This document shows positions 1-10,695 of a stretch of DNA of 64,000 nt, piece after piece. Position 1 is the stretch's first letter. Each line of letters begins with the position of its first letter. The notes below the pieces were generated by a model, which worked only from the letters and a program-made list of their open reading frames with translations, did no database searches and was not told the DNA's origin. Source of the stretch: Dyella lutea (GTDB lineage Bacteria; Pseudomonadota; Gammaproteobacteria; Xanthomonadales; Rhodanobacteraceae); the NCBI RefSeq assembly GCF_024158035.1, contig NZ_JAMZEK010000004.1, forward strand, positions 62,001 to 126,000. The letters are read 5' to 3'. Position numbers and translations under genes: made by a program.

Positions 1-28
1 CGTTGCGTTCATCGCGGCGACCTCCGGC

Positions 29-1561
29 TCAGTGGGCGTCGGGTGCGGTGTCGTGCGGCGGTGCGGCCGGCTCCTCGTAGTCGCGCGGAGCGGCTTGTTC
101 GTCGTAGGCGCTGGTCTTGCCGGCGGGCATCGGTTCCACCACCTCCAGGTCGTCTGGTGCGGCGGTGGGGTGGCCGTCGCCATGTGCTTCGGCCTCGGCC
201 TGGGCGGCAGCGTGCTGGCGTTCGAAATCCTGCACCATGCGCTCGGCGAAATCCTTGTAGACCGGGGTCGGGCTGAAGATCGACGCGGCCGCGCGGGCCA
301 GCAGGCAGGCGGCCATGATCGGGATCACCATGTCCTGGTTGTCGGTCAGTTCCATCGCGATCACCGCCGAGGTCAGCGGCGCGCCGGTCACGCCCGACAG
401 GTAGGCGCTCATGCCCAGCAGCACCACCGCCGCAGCCGGCACGCCCGGCAGGAAGGTGGCGATGTTGTGGCCCAGGCCCGCGCCCACGGCCAGCGCCGGC
501 GAGAAGATGCCGCCGGGAATGCCGGCCCAGTACGACACCACGTTGGCCAGCAGCTTGGCGATGCCGAAGCCCTGGCCCGGGGTGGTGGCGGCCTCCTGCA
601 CGAAGGCGCGGGCCTGGTCGTAGCCGGTGCCGTAGATGTTGTTGTGGGTGAGCACGCCCAGCACCGCCAGCGCCAGGCCGCAGCCGGCGGCGAACAGCAC
701 CGGTGCACGCGAGCGCAGCCGGCCGATGGTGGCCAGCGGGCCGCGACGGCTGAGCAGGATCAGTCGCGCGAACAGGCCGCCGAGCAGGCCACAGATGATG
801 CCGGTGAGCAGCACCGCCAGCCAGGCGTGGCCCAGCGGCAGGCTGGCGTCCACCTCGCCGAAGTAGGCGTAGTTGCCCATGATGCCCAGCGAGACCACGC
901 CGCCGACGATCACCGCGGTGAGCAGCAGACCGCTGAAGCGGTGCTCGAAGGTGCCGGCCAGCTCCTCGATGGCGAACACCACGCCGGCCAGCGGCGTGTT
1001 GAACGCCGCCGCGATACCGGCTGCGCCACCGGCCAGGATGAAGCGCGAAGCCGCCTTCGGGTCGGTGAAGCCGAAGCGCCGGCCCAGTGTGTAGAACAGG
1101 CCCGCGCCCACGTGCACGGTCGGACCCTCGCGGCCGATCGAGGCACCGACGCCCAGCGCGATCAGCGTGAGGATCATCTTGCCGGCGGCGATCGGCAGCG
1201 CCAGCATCCTCGCGCGGAAGCCCTCGTCCTCGATGTGCAGGGTCCCGATCACCTGCGGGATACCGCTGCCGCGCGTGGCGCGCAGCCTGCCCTCGGTCAC
1301 CCAGGCCAGAGCGGCGAACACGATCGGCGTGAGGATCAGCGGGATCCACACGCCGTAGCCGAGCACCTTCTGGAACAGGTGGAACGACCAGTCGCTGGCC
1401 TTGGCGAACACGATCGCCGCCAGCGCCACCAGCACCGCACCGATCCACAGCGCCAGTCGGCGCTTCCACTGGGCCGGGGCGAAGAATTCGTGGCCCAGCA
1501 GCGCCTGCAGGCGCGGGTTGGACGAGGGCGGGGGAGGGGATTGCTGGTGGTGGTCGGTCAT
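29..1561 (-). CDS. clcA: ClC-family chloride/proton antiporter (ClcA-like)
   Basis: A 510-residue integral membrane protein of the ClC family, which exchanges chloride for protons across the inner membrane. The signature elements are present in order: GSGIP near residues 98-102, GREGP near 143-147 (the gating glutamate), the IEE pair near 199-200 that matches the intracellular proton glutamate of E. coli ClcA, and GGIFSP further on. Several hydrophobic segments span most of the protein. The last 60 residues are acidic and proline-rich, a soluble tail with no CBS domain. The start at 1561 fits the family N-terminus; longer in-frame extensions run into the neighbouring gene. It lies 26 bases downstream of the GNAT-nitrilase gene on the same strand, so the two may be cotranscribed. 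Confidence 0.93.
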   Translation of the reverse strand: MTDHHQQSPPPPSSNPRLQALLGHEFFAPAQWKRRLALWIGAVLVALAAIVFAKASDWSFHLFQKVLGYGVWIPLILTPIVFAALAWVTEGRLRATRGSGIPQVIGTLHIEDEGFRARMLALPIAAGKMILTLIALGVGASIGREGPTVHVGAGLFYTLGRRFGFTDPKAASRFILAGGAAGIAAAFNTPLAGVVFAIEELAGTFEHRFSGLLLTAVIVGGVVSLGIMGNYAYFGEVDASLPLGHAWLAVLLTGIICGLLGGLFARLILLSRRGPLATIGRLRSRAPVLFAAGCGLALAVLGVLTHNNIYGTGYDQARAFVQEAATTPGQGFGIAKLLANVVSYWAGIPGGIFSPALAVGAGLGHNIATFLPGVPAAAVVLLGMSAYLSGVTGAPLTSAVIAMELTDNQDMVIPIMAACLLARAAASIFSPTPVYKDFAERMVQDFERQHAAAQAEAEAHGDGHPTAAPDDLEVVEPMPAGKTSAYDEQAAPRDYEEPAAPPHDTAPDAH

Positions 1562-1587
1562 CGGATCGCGGGCTGGAGGGGAAGGGG

Positions 1588-3153
1588 TCAGCGCGCCAGC
1601 GTATGCCAGCGCGTCTGGTAGAGGTCGAAGCGGCGATCCTTGAGGTTCTGCACCGCGCCGGCGTTGCGGGCTTTGGCCAGGTTCTCCAGGCTGAGGTCGG
1701 CGAACAGCACCGTCTCGATGTTCGGCGTGGAGTCGGCGGCGATGCCGTCGCGGGCGAACGGGAAGTCGCTGGGCGTGAGGATGCAGCTCTGGCCGTACTG
1801 GATGTCGAAGTTGTTCACGCCGGGCAGGTTGCCGACGTTGCCGGAGAGCACCACATAGCACTGGTTCTCGATCGCCCGTGCCTGCGAGCAGTAGCGCACG
1901 CGCAGGTAGCCCTCGCGCACGTCGGTGCAGAACGGCACGAACAGGATCAGCGCGCCCTGGTCGGTGAGGTGACGGGCGACCTCGGGGAACTCCGAGTCGT
2001 AGCAGATCATCACGCCGATCGGGCCGCAGTCGGTCTGGATCGTCGCCGCGCTCTCGCCGCCGGTGATGTTCCACACGGTGCGTTCGCTGGGCGTGGGGTG
2101 CAGCTTCTCGCGCTCGTGGATCGAGCCGTCGCGCAGGCACACGTAGCAGACGTTGTGGATGTCGCCGTTCGGCTGCTCGGTCGGGTGCGAGCCGCCGATG
2201 ATGTTGATGTTGTAGCGCACCGCCAGGTGGCTGAAGAGTTCCTTCACCTGCGGCGTGTACTGGCTCAGCTTGCGGATCGCCTCGACCGGCGAGAGCTCCT
2301 CGTTCTCGATCGACAGCAGCTGCAGCGTGATCAGCTCGGGGAAGGTGACGAAGTCGGCACTGTAGTCGGCGGCGATGTCGGTGAAGTACTCCACCTGGGT
2401 GGCGAACTCCTCGAACGACGTGATCCGCCGCTGCTGGTATTGCACCGAGGCCACGCGCACCGATTCGGGCAGGCGCTGCGGCGTCGGTACCGAGGGCATG
2501 TCCGGATGATCCAGCAGCCGCGGATTGCGCCACACCAGGTGGGCGGCGTAGCCGAGCGAGTCGTAGTCCGACGGCACGTAGTTGCGCAGCAGGCCGACCA
2601 GTTCGAAATCGTTGTGCAACTGGAAGCTGAGCGTCTGGTCGCGGCGCCGGCCCTCGACCACCGCCTGCACGTAGGCCTCGGCGCTGCCGTAGCGGGCGAG
2701 GTTCTTCGCCAGGCCGGGAATGCGTCCGCCGAACACGATGCCGCGCAGCTTCAGGTCCTGGCACAGCCGCTTGCGCGCCTGGTACAGGCGCTGGCCGATG
2801 CGCATGCCGCGGTAGTCCGGGTGCACCACCACTTCCATCCCGTACAGCCAGTCGCCGTCCGGCTTGTGTCGCGAGGCCATGCCGCCACCGGTGATCTGCA
2901 CCCAGGTGTGCGGCGCCAGCGCGGTGGCCTCGTCGATGCGGAAGGTGGCGCAGTAGCCGACGATGCGTCCCTCGTACTCGACCACGAACTGGCCTTCCGG
3001 GAAGTGCGTCTGCTGGGAGCGCAGCATTTCCGCCGAATGACCCCACTCGGCGGTATAGACGCGGGCGGTCAGCTCGACCAGTTGGGGCACGTCCGCGGGC
3101 ACCGCCAGCCGAAGCTGCAGCTTGGGTGCCTGCTCGGAAATCTTCCTGGCCAT
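1588..3153 (-). CDS. GNAT acetyltransferase / nitrilase-family (carbon-nitrogen hydrolase) fusion protein
   Basis: A 521-residue two-domain cytoplasmic protein. Roughly residues 10-190 look like a GNAT N-acyltransferase. Residues about 220-490 are a carbon-nitrogen hydrolase with the Glu-Lys-Cys triad visible as TFPEL, REKLHPTPSE and ICYDSEFPE. The nitrilase superfamily hydrolyses amides or nitriles through the cysteine; the substrate of this fused type is not evident. The same architecture is known as a single-gene fusion in many proteobacteria. The start at 3153 (MARKISEQ) gives the expected domain length; upstream in-frame codons overlap hutF on the other strand and are not coding. It diverges from hutF with 78 bases between start codons. 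Confidence 0.88.
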   Translation of the reverse strand: MARKISEQAPKLQLRLAVPADVPQLVELTARVYTAEWGHSAEMLRSQQTHFPEGQFVVEYEGRIVGYCATFRIDEATALAPHTWVQITGGGMASRHKPDGDWLYGMEVVVHPDYRGMRIGQRLYQARKRLCQDLKLRGIVFGGRIPGLAKNLARYGSAEAYVQAVVEGRRRDQTLSFQLHNDFELVGLLRNYVPSDYDSLGYAAHLVWRNPRLLDHPDMPSVPTPQRLPESVRVASVQYQQRRITSFEEFATQVEYFTDIAADYSADFVTFPELITLQLLSIENEELSPVEAIRKLSQYTPQVKELFSHLAVRYNINIIGGSHPTEQPNGDIHNVCYVCLRDGSIHEREKLHPTPSERTVWNITGGESAATIQTDCGPIGVMICYDSEFPEVARHLTDQGALILFVPFCTDVREGYLRVRYCSQARAIENQCYVVLSGNVGNLPGVNNFDIQYGQSCILTPSDFPFARDGIAADSTPNIETVLFADLSLENLAKARNAGAVQNLKDRRFDLYQTRWHTLAR

Positions 3154-3231
3154 CCGCCCATTATGCCGCACTGCCGCGAAGGCCGGGTCGACGCGGGCCG
3201 CTACACTGCGGCTTTTCGACGGATCGCCCCC

Positions 3232-4608
3232 ATGATGTCGCCGGTTTCGCAAGAATCCCCCAGTGCCGATGTCCACTGGACGCCCCAGGGCTGGCGGGCC
3301 GACGGCCAACTGGCCGTCGATGCCACCGGGCATCTGGCCGAGTCGCCCGATGCGGTCGGCGAGCCCCTCGGCCGCTGGGTGCTGCCGGGCATGCCCAACC
3401 TGCATTCGCACGCGTTCCAGCGCGCCATGGCCGGGCTGGCCGAACGGCGCGGTCCGGGCAACGACAGCTTCTGGACCTGGCGCGAGGCGATGTACGGCTT
3501 CGCCGCGGCGCTCGACCCTGAATCGCTGCAGGCGGTCGCCGCCCAGTTGTACGTGGAGATGCTCAAGGCCGGCTACACCCAGGTCTGCGAGTTCCACTAC
3601 GTGCATCACCAGCCGGACGGCGCGCCCTACGCGCAGCCCGAGGCGATGTCGCTGGCGCTGATCGAGGCGGCGAAGGAGGCCGGCATCGCGTTGACCCTGC
3701 TGCCGGTGCTGTACATGACCGGCGGCTTCGATGGCCGGCCGCTGGCGCCGCGACAGCGCCGCTTCGGCCATGCCGAGGTGTCCGACTACCTGCGCCTGCT
3801 CGAGGCGCTGCGCGCGCACGAGTCGGCCGACCTGCGCGTGGGCATCGCGCTGCACTCGCTGCGCGCCGTGCCGGAGAACGCGATGCGCATGCTCTTGGCG
3901 ACGGGTGCGGCGCAGGCCGGGCCGATCCACATCCACATCGCCGAGCAACTCGGCGAGGTGCAGGACTGCCTCGCCGTGCGTGGCGCCCGGCCGGTCGAAT
4001 GGCTGCTCGACCACGCCGACGTGGACGCGCGCTGGTGTCTGGTCCACGCCACCCACCTGACCGGCCACGAGACCTCGCGTCTGGCGCGCAGCGGCGCCGT
4101 CGCCGGCCTGTGCCCGACCACCGAAGCCAACCTCGGCGACGGCCTGTTCCCGCTGGCCGACTACCTCGATGCCGGCGGCGTGCTCGGCGTCGGCTCGGAT
4201 TCGCACATCTCGGTGTCGCCGGTGGAGGAACTGCGCTGGCTCGAATACGGTCAGCGGCTGGTCACCCGTCATCGCAACATCGCTGCGCGCAGCGAAGGCG
4301 CCAGCGTCGGCGAGACGCTGTGGCGCGCAGCGCTGCGCGGCGGTGCGCAAGCCGCGGGCCTGCCGGTCGGCGCACTGGACGCGGGGCGGCGCGCCGACCT
4401 GCTCGTACTGGATGACGAGGCGCCGTTGCTCGCCGCGCGCGATGCCGGTTCGGCGATGGACAGCTTCCTGTTCGCAGGCAACGCGCCGCTGGTGCGCCAC
4501 GTGATGTGCGGCGGCCGCTGGGTGGTGCGCGACTTCGTGCATCACGACGAGGAGCGCATCGCCGCCCGCTACCGCGCGACGGTGGCGGCGCTGGCCGCCC
4601 GCGCCTGA
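3232..4608 (+). CDS. hutF: formimidoylglutamate deiminase (HutF)
   Basis: A 458-residue amidohydrolase of the HutF type, which deiminates N-formimino-L-glutamate to N-formyl-L-glutamate in histidine degradation. Visible features are the first metal pair in HSHAFQRAMAG, a later histidine in IHIHIAEQ, the VHATH segment, and the GSDSHISVSP motif with the metal-binding aspartate. Length matches the family (about 450). Two tandem ATGs at 3232 and 3235 are both possible starts. In many relatives hutF sits beside hutU, hutH and hutI; here hutU is 26 kb away and hutH and hutI are not in the window, so the pathway is dispersed. Confidence 0.93.
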   Translation: MMSPVSQESPSADVHWTPQGWRADGQLAVDATGHLAESPDAVGEPLGRWVLPGMPNLHSHAFQRAMAGLAERRGPGNDSFWTWREAMYGFAAALDPESLQAVAAQLYVEMLKAGYTQVCEFHYVHHQPDGAPYAQPEAMSLALIEAAKEAGIALTLLPVLYMTGGFDGRPLAPRQRRFGHAEVSDYLRLLEALRAHESADLRVGIALHSLRAVPENAMRMLLATGAAQAGPIHIHIAEQLGEVQDCLAVRGARPVEWLLDHADVDARWCLVHATHLTGHETSRLARSGAVAGLCPTTEANLGDGLFPLADYLDAGGVLGVGSDSHISVSPVEELRWLEYGQRLVTRHRNIAARSEGASVGETLWRAALRGGAQAAGLPVGALDAGRRADLLVLDDEAPLLAARDAGSAMDSFLFAGNAPLVRHVMCGGRWVVRDFVHHDEERIAARYRATVAALAARA

Positions 4609-4716
4609 CCGCGCGCCGGCAATCGGGCCGGTAGTTGCGCAGGATCAGGTCGGCGGGATCGCGCAGCGTCTAGGGTGCTCGGCACGACACCTCCGCGCGG
4701 TGTCACGGAGCCATGC

Positions 4717-5441
<725 letters not shown>

Positions 5442-5445
<4 letters not shown>

Positions 5446-7808
5446 GGGCGCTGGGACGCAAGGCGTGGCGCGACCTGTGGCACCTGCGCGGGCAGGCGCT
5501 GGCGATCGCGCTGGTGATCGCCGGCGGCGTCGCCACGCTGGTGATGTCGCAGTCCACCTACCAGTCGCTCACCGCGACGCGGGAGCGGTTCTACCGCGAG
5601 GGCGCGCTGGCCGACCTGTGGGCGCCGCTCAAGCGCGCGCCGGACGCGCTGGCCCCGCGGCTGGCGGCCATCGACGGCGTGCAGACCGCGCAGACCCGGC
5701 TGATGGCGGCCGGCACGCTCGGCGTGCCCGGCTTCGGCGAACCGGTGCGGGTCGAGCTGGTCTCGCTGCCGCAAGAGGGCGGGCAGCCGCTGCTCAACCG
5801 CCTGCAGCTGCGCAGCGGGCGGCTGCCGAATCCGGACGTGGACAACGAAGTGGTGCTCGGCGAGGCCTTCGCCGCCGCCCACGCGTTGCGCGCCGGCGAC
5901 ACGCTGAGCCTGACCCTGCGCGGGCGCCAGCGCTGGCTGCGCGTGGTCGGCGTGGCGACCTCGCCGGAGTACGTCTACCAGAGTCCGCCCGGCGCGGTGT
6001 TCCCGGATTTCCGGCGCTACGCCGTGGCGTGGATGAACCGGCATGCGATGGAAAAAGCGTTGTCGATGGATGGCGCGTTCAACAGCGTGGTGTTGCGGCT
6101 GCGGCCGGAGGCGAAGCCGGCCGCGGTGATCGCCGCGCTGGATAGTCTGCTGGCGCGCTACGGCGGCGTCGGTGCATACGGTCGCCACGAGCAGACCTCG
6201 GCCCGCTATCTGGAGGAGGAGATGCGCCAGCTGCAAACCATGGCGCGGTTGTTCCCGGCGATCTTCCTCGGCGTCGCGGCGTTCCTGGTGCACGTGGTGC
6301 TGATGCGCCTGCTCGGCACCCAGCGCGATCAGATCGGCGTGCTCAAGGCGTTCGGCTACCCGGACCGCGCGCTGGCCCGGCACTACCTGGGGATCGCCGC
6401 GGTGATCGCCGGTGCCGGCGCGCTGCTCGGCATCGCCCTGGGTGCAGCGCTCGGCGGCTGGCTGGCCCATGTCTACCAGGGCATCTACCGGTTTCCGTTC
6501 CTTGCCTACCGGCTGAGCGCGGTCGCGGTCGCCACGGGACTGGCGGTCAGCCTGGGCGCGGCCGCGGCCGGTGCGTTGATGGCACTGCGCGCCGCCGTGC
6601 GCCTGCCGCCGGCCGAGGCGATGCGCGCGCCGGCGCCGGCCCGGTTCGGGCCGAGCCTGGTCGAGCGGCTGGGCCTGCGTCGCTGGCTGACGCCCGCCGT
6701 GCGCATGGCGCTGCGCGACCTCGGGCGTCGTCCCGGGCGCGCGGCGTTCACCGTGTTCGGGTTGGCGATGGCCAGCGCGGTGATGATGGTCGGCCGCTTC
6801 CAGGGCGACGCCGTGCAGACCATGGTCGACACCCAGCTCGGCATCGCGCAGCGGCACGACTTGTCCGTCAGCTTCGTCGAGCCGGCACCGCGCGGCGTCG
6901 TGCCGGAGCTGGCTGCGTTGCCCGGCGTGCGCGCGGCCGAACCGGTGCGGATGGCGCCGGTGCGCCTGGTGCATGGCCTGCACAGCTACCGCACCGTGCT
7001 CGAGGGCCTGCCGCCCGGCGCACGACTGCGCCGCCCGCTGGACACCACGCTGCGGCCGGTGCTGCCGCGCAGCGACGGCGTGCTGCTGACCGACTACCTC
7101 GGCCAAATGCTCGACCTGCGGCCCGGCGACCGGGTGGAAGTGCAGGCGCTGGACGGCCATCGCCGCCACGTCAGCGTGCCGGTGGCCGGCTTCGTGCACG
7201 AGTACATCGGCGCGCAGGGCTACATGGATCTGGACGCGCTCAACCGGCTGCTGGGCGACGGCGACGTGGTTTCCGGCGTGCTGCTGGGCGTGATGCCCGG
7301 GGCCGCGCCGGACGTCTATGCCGAGCTGAACCGGCGTCCCTGGGTGGCCGGCGTCGATTCGCGGCTGGCCGCCGTGCGCAGTTTCTACGCGACCATGGGC
7401 GAGAGCATGCTGGTATTCGCCTGGGTGGCGGCGCTGCTCGGCGGCGTGATCAATTTCGGACTGGTCTACAACGCCGCGCGCATCAGCCTGTCCGAGCGCG
7501 GGCGCGAGCTGGCCAGCCTGCGCGTGCTCGGCATGACCGAGGGCGAGGTCAGCATGCTGTTGCTCGGGCAGCTGGGCGTGCTGGTGCTGGTGTCGGTGCC
7601 GCTGGGTTTCGTCGCCGGATACGCGCTGTGCTGGCTGATGACCCAGGGCTTCCAGTCCGAGCTGTTCCGCGTGCCGGTGCGGCTCACCACTGCCACCTAC
7701 GCGTTTGCCGCGGCGACGGTGTGCGTGGCCAGCCTGCTGTCGGCGCTGCTGGTGCGTCGGCGCATCCACCGGCTCGATCTGATCGGCGTGTTGAAGACCC
7801 GCGAATGA
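5442..7808 (+). CDS. FtsX-family ABC transporter permease
   Basis: A 788-residue inner-membrane protein with a GTG start inside the GTGA overlap with the ATPase gene. The layout is that of a duplicated FtsX permease: an N-terminal membrane anchor near residues 15-35, a periplasmic domain to about 260, three membrane helices, a second anchor near residue 435, a second periplasmic domain, and a final trio of helices ending near residue 770. It probably forms the membrane channel of the exporter or lipoprotein/peptide-handling complex with the upstream ATPase and downstream HlyD-type adaptor. The substrate is not deducible. Confidence 0.9.
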
Positions 7809-7818
7809 GGAACCCGTC

Positions 7819-9018
7819 GTGCGCATGAAACGCCCGTACCTGATCGCCCTGGTCATCCTTGCCGTCGCGCTCGCCGCGGCGTTCCTCTGGGCATGGCAGG
7901 CCTCGCCGCGCCTGGTGGACATCGCCACGGTGCAGCGTGGTCCCCTGGTGCAGCGCTTCGAGGAGGAGGGGCGGACCCAGTTGCCGCGGCGCTGGGTGGT
8001 CTCGGCGCCGCTCGCCGGCACGCTGCAGCGGATCAACCTGCTGCAGGGCGATGCGGTGAAGGCCGGTCAGGTCGTCGCGGTGATCGAGCCGATGCACGGC
8101 GCACTGCTCGATGCGGCCAACCGTGCCCGCCTGCTCGCCGAGCAGCAGGCGGCCGAGGCCTCGATGCAGGCGGCGCGGCAGCGTCTGGCGGCGGCCAGCG
8201 CGGACGCCGAGCTGGCCTCGCGCGACGTGCGCCGCATGCGCACGCTGGGCGCCGGCGGCGTGGTCAGCGCGGCCACGCTGGATGAGGCCGAGGCGCGGGT
8301 CGCCCGCGCGCTTGCAGCCGCCGCGGCCGCGCGTGCCGAGCAGCACGCAGCTGCGCAGCAGCGCGATGCGCTGGCGGCGCTTCTGAAGGGGCAGGGCCAG
8401 GGCGGCGGTGAGCGGATCGAACTGCGCGCGCCGGTCGACGGCGTGGTGCTGCATCGTTACCAGGAGAGCACCGTGCCGGTGCAGGCCGGGCAGTCGCTAC
8501 TGGAGATCGGCGACCTCGACGAACTGCAGGTGATGGTGCAGGCGCTGTCGCAGCAGGTGATCGGCCTGCATCCGGGCTCGGCGGCGCGGATCCTGCGCTG
8601 GGGTGGCGACCGGCCGCTGCCGGCGCGCGTGCTGCGGATCGAGCCCGGCGCCTTTACCAAGGTGTCCGCGCTCGGCGTGGAGGAGCAGCGCACCCTGGTC
8701 TGGCTGCAGATCACCGCGCCGCGCGCGCAGTGGGCGGCGCTGGGCGACGGTTTCCGGGTCGAGGTGCAGTTCGAGGTGGCGCGCCGTGACGACATGCTGC
8801 AGGCCCCCTCCAGCGCGCTGTTCCGCGAGGGCCGCCGCTGGATGGTGTTCCGCGTCGCCGGCGGGCGCGCACGCCGGGTCGAGGTCACGCCGGGCATGCA
8901 GGGGGACGGTGCGGTGGAGATTCTCGCCGGGCTCAAGGCAGGCGACCGCGTGGTGGCCTATCCGGACGATCGCCTCGTCGACGGCCAGCGCGTGCGGGCG
9001 CTGGAGGCCTCCCCATGA
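7819..9018 (+). CDS. HlyD/RND-type periplasmic adaptor (membrane fusion) subunit
   Basis: A 399-residue membrane-fusion protein with one N-terminal transmembrane helix (residues about 5-25). A biotinyl-lipoyl-like half follows, then an alanine-rich alpha-helical hairpin (about 95-190) and the second lipoyl half with the LRAPVDGVVLHRY motif. A beta-barrel region ends the protein. The GTG start at 7819 is preferred because TGAGGA lies eight bases upstream; an ATG two codons later is the alternative. It starts 10 bases after the permease stop and completes a three-gene exporter operon. Such adaptors link the permease to an outer-membrane exit channel; none is encoded nearby. Confidence 0.9.
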   Translation: MRMKRPYLIALVILAVALAAAFLWAWQASPRLVDIATVQRGPLVQRFEEEGRTQLPRRWVVSAPLAGTLQRINLLQGDAVKAGQVVAVIEPMHGALLDAANRARLLAEQQAAEASMQAARQRLAAASADAELASRDVRRMRTLGAGGVVSAATLDEAEARVARALAAAAAARAEQHAAAQQRDALAALLKGQGQGGGERIELRAPVDGVVLHRYQESTVPVQAGQSLLEIGDLDELQVMVQALSQQVIGLHPGSAARILRWGGDRPLPARVLRIEPGAFTKVSALGVEEQRTLVWLQITAPRAQWAALGDGFRVEVQFEVARRDDMLQAPSSALFREGRRWMVFRVAGGRARRVEVTPGMQGDGAVEILAGLKAGDRVVAYPDDRLVDGQRVRALEASP

Positions 9019-9125
9019 GGTCGATGCCCGTACGATGAACGGTGGCCGTCCGCAAGCTTCCGCGGTAGTCGGCCCACGGCGCGTCGGGCCGTTCCTGGCA
9101 GCACCATCCACATCGGGAGTGCGCC

Positions 9126-9293
9126 ATGCGCCGATTCGCATCACGTCTGTTGATCTCCACCGCCTTGCTGGGCGCCAGCGCCCTGTTGGCCGGCTGCATC
9201 GTGGTGCCGGCCCGCGGTCATGCGCGCGTGTGGATACCGGGCTACTGGGCCGCGCCGCATGTATGGGTTTCCGGCCACTGGCGCGTGCGCTGA
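9126..9293 (+). CDS. small YXWXXGXW-type lipoprotein
   Basis: A 55-residue lipoprotein with a signal peptide and lipobox LLAGC, so it should be acylated on the cysteine and anchored in a membrane. The mature part is only about 33 residues and carries the aromatic WIPGYW and WVSGHW units of the YXWGXW-repeat lipoprotein family, whose function is unknown. A CGGGAG Shine-Dalgarno sequence lies seven bases before the ATG. It follows the exporter operon after 107 bases and ends four bases before the stop of a convergent lipoprotein gene. Confidence 0.75.
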   Translation: MRRFASRLLISTALLGASALLAGCIVVPARGHARVWIPGYWAAPHVWVSGHWRVR

Positions 9294-9297
9294 GCGC

Positions 9298-9906
9298 TCA
9301 GCGTGACCAGTGCACTCCGGCCAGCGCGGCATGCAGCGCCTGCCACGCCTGGGCCTGGCTGAAGGGCGGCGTGCGCGGCGGGGCGTAGACCTCCGGCCGG
9401 GTGCCGTACACCAGCAGGTCGATCGCCACGCAGCGGTCGTCGCGCACCGCCCGGTAACCCTCCACCTGCAGGTAGTGGCTCATCGCCGCATCACCGGCAC
9501 GGAAGCGCTGGAACGGGGTCCCGTCCAGCGTCTGGCTGGCGATCGAGCCCGGCTTTGCGCTGGCCGGAGTGTCCTCGCAGTGGGCCAGTGCGTCGGCGTC
9601 GCCGCTCTCGCTGATGCGCAGCTCGGCGGAGGTGATCCGGTTCGAGCCTTTCAGCACCAGGGCGGCCAGCGGCTGGCCCTGGCCGTGCGGTCCGGCGAAT
9701 GCCTGCCAGGCGGCGGCATCCAGATAGCTGCGATCGAAATCGCGGTGCAGCGTCATATCGGCCGGTATCGGTATCGACAACCCCAGCGACGGAGCGGTGA
9801 ACCGGTGGGGTGTCGAGTCGCCCGCCGCGGGTGATGCGGTCGGCGGCTTGCCGTGGCATCCGGCAAGCAGGGCGAAACTGGCGGTGATCAGGCTCAGGCG
9901 TCTCAT
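9298..9906 (-). CDS. hypothetical lipoprotein
   Basis: A 202-residue predicted lipoprotein: MRRLSLITASFALLAGC contains a lipobox, followed by a Pro/Ala/Ser linker. The mature domain is mixed alpha/beta with three further cysteines, and I do not recognise it. The start at 9906 is supported by GGGAGCC upstream and by the signal peptide; a start 14 codons earlier would bury the signal. It converges on the small lipoprotein gene at 9126-9293. Confidence 0.75.
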   Translation of the reverse strand: MRRLSLITASFALLAGCHGKPPTASPAAGDSTPHRFTAPSLGLSIPIPADMTLHRDFDRSYLDAAAWQAFAGPHGQGQPLAALVLKGSNRITSAELRISESGDADALAHCEDTPASAKPGSIASQTLDGTPFQRFRAGDAAMSHYLQVEGYRAVRDDRCVAIDLLVYGTRPEVYAPPRTPPFSQAQAWQALHAALAGVHWSR

Positions 9907-10002
9907 CGGCGGCTCCCGGGTGTGCGGGGATGGTCCGGTGCCACGCATGAAGGCCGCGCCTGCAGCTCGTCGCCGCGGCGTGGATGTCCCGTGAGTGCCA
10001 CG

Positions 10003-10030
10003 AAAAAAGGCGCCAGCTCACGCTGGCGCC
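10003..10030 (-). terminator. intrinsic terminator of the Spy/CpxP-like gene
   Basis: A perfect nine-base-pair stem GGCGCCAGC/GCTGGCGCC with a four-base loop at 10009-10030. On the minus strand it is followed by six T (10008-10003). It lies 27 bases beyond the stop of the Spy-like gene. Confidence 0.85.
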
Positions 10031-10056
10031 GGACGCTTCGAGTGGATGCCGGGGAG

Positions 10057-10563
10057 TTACTGCGCCGAGCTGGCCGACGGCACCGGATGGCTCTGGCGGA
10101 ACTCCTTCCACTGCTCGCGACGCGCCTCGCGCTGGCTGCGCATGGTCGCCAGCTGGGCCTTCTGCTGCGCCGTCAGCACCGCGTAGATCTGCGCCTTCAC
10201 CCTGGCGCGCTGCTCGATGCGGGCCTGGGTCGCCTGGCCTTCGGCTTGCGCCAGCCGGGCCGCCGCGGCCTGGTAGCCGACCTGGTCCGGGGTCATCTGC
10301 TCGAACGCCTCGCGTTGCGTATGCAGGGCCTGCCACTGACCCTTGTTCTGCTCGCGGCTGGCCTGGGTGATCTGCTTGATGCTGGCCTTCTGTGCGTCGG
10401 TCAGGTTGAGCTTGGCGAAGGCCTCGCGCATGCCGTGGTGATCGCGGTGCCCGTGGTCGCCGGGGCGGTGCCCCCCGTCGTGGTTGCCGCCGGCGGCGAA
10501 GGCGGCGCCGGTGATCGTCAGGGCCGAAGCGAGGAGGAAGCCGAGGGTGGTCGTCTTGCGCAT
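10057..10563 (-). CDS. Spy/CpxP-family periplasmic protein
   Basis: A 168-residue secreted protein with a cleavable signal peptide ending in AFA. A histidine/glycine-rich segment follows (residues about 26-44, a possible metal-binding tract). The alpha-helical domain carries two LTxxQ motifs (LTDAQ and LTAQQ), the hallmark of Spy/CpxP chaperones. In enterobacteria these proteins bind unfolded periplasmic proteins, and CpxP dampens the CpxA sensor. The gene diverges from a cpxR-cpxA-like pair with a perfect CpxR-type box between them, the same arrangement as E. coli cpxP/cpxRA. A strong terminator follows it. Confidence 0.88.
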   Translation of the reverse strand: MRKTTTLGFLLASALTITGAAFAAGGNHDGGHRPGDHGHRDHHGMREAFAKLNLTDAQKASIKQITQASREQNKGQWQALHTQREAFEQMTPDQVGYQAAAARLAQAEGQATQARIEQRARVKAQIYAVLTAQQKAQLATMRSQREARREQWKEFRQSHPVPSASSAQ

Positions 10564-10639
10564 GGGTAACACCTCTTGCGTGGGTGGAGGACTGGCGATC
10601 ATTGGACGACACCCCCGCGTGTATGTTCTTTGCGCGTAG

Positions 10640-10654
10640 GTAAAGATGCGTAAA
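10640..10654. promoter_or_regulatory. CpxR-type operator GTAAA-N5-GTAAA
   Basis: GTAAAGATGCGTAAA matches the published CpxR consensus GTAAA(N5)GTAAA at every fixed base. It lies in the divergent gap between the Spy/CpxP-like gene (start 10563) and the response-regulator gene (start 10696), where it could control both. Assignment is by sequence match and context. Confidence 0.75.
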
Positions 10655-10695
10655 GCCCGTGGCGTCCGCGCCGCTGCCCCACTGAAATGGCTGCC

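Noticed and set aside
9-1469. Long antisense-strand reading frame (486 codons) overlapping the chloride-channel gene in another frame
   Set aside because: Arg/Pro/Gly/Ala-rich translation without domains; a typical shadow frame of GC-rich DNA, while the real gene shows full ClC motifs.
1603-3231. Open frame extending hutF upstream by 543 codons
   Set aside because: The extension is antisense to the GNAT-nitrilase gene and has no domain content; hutF homology begins at 3232-3235.
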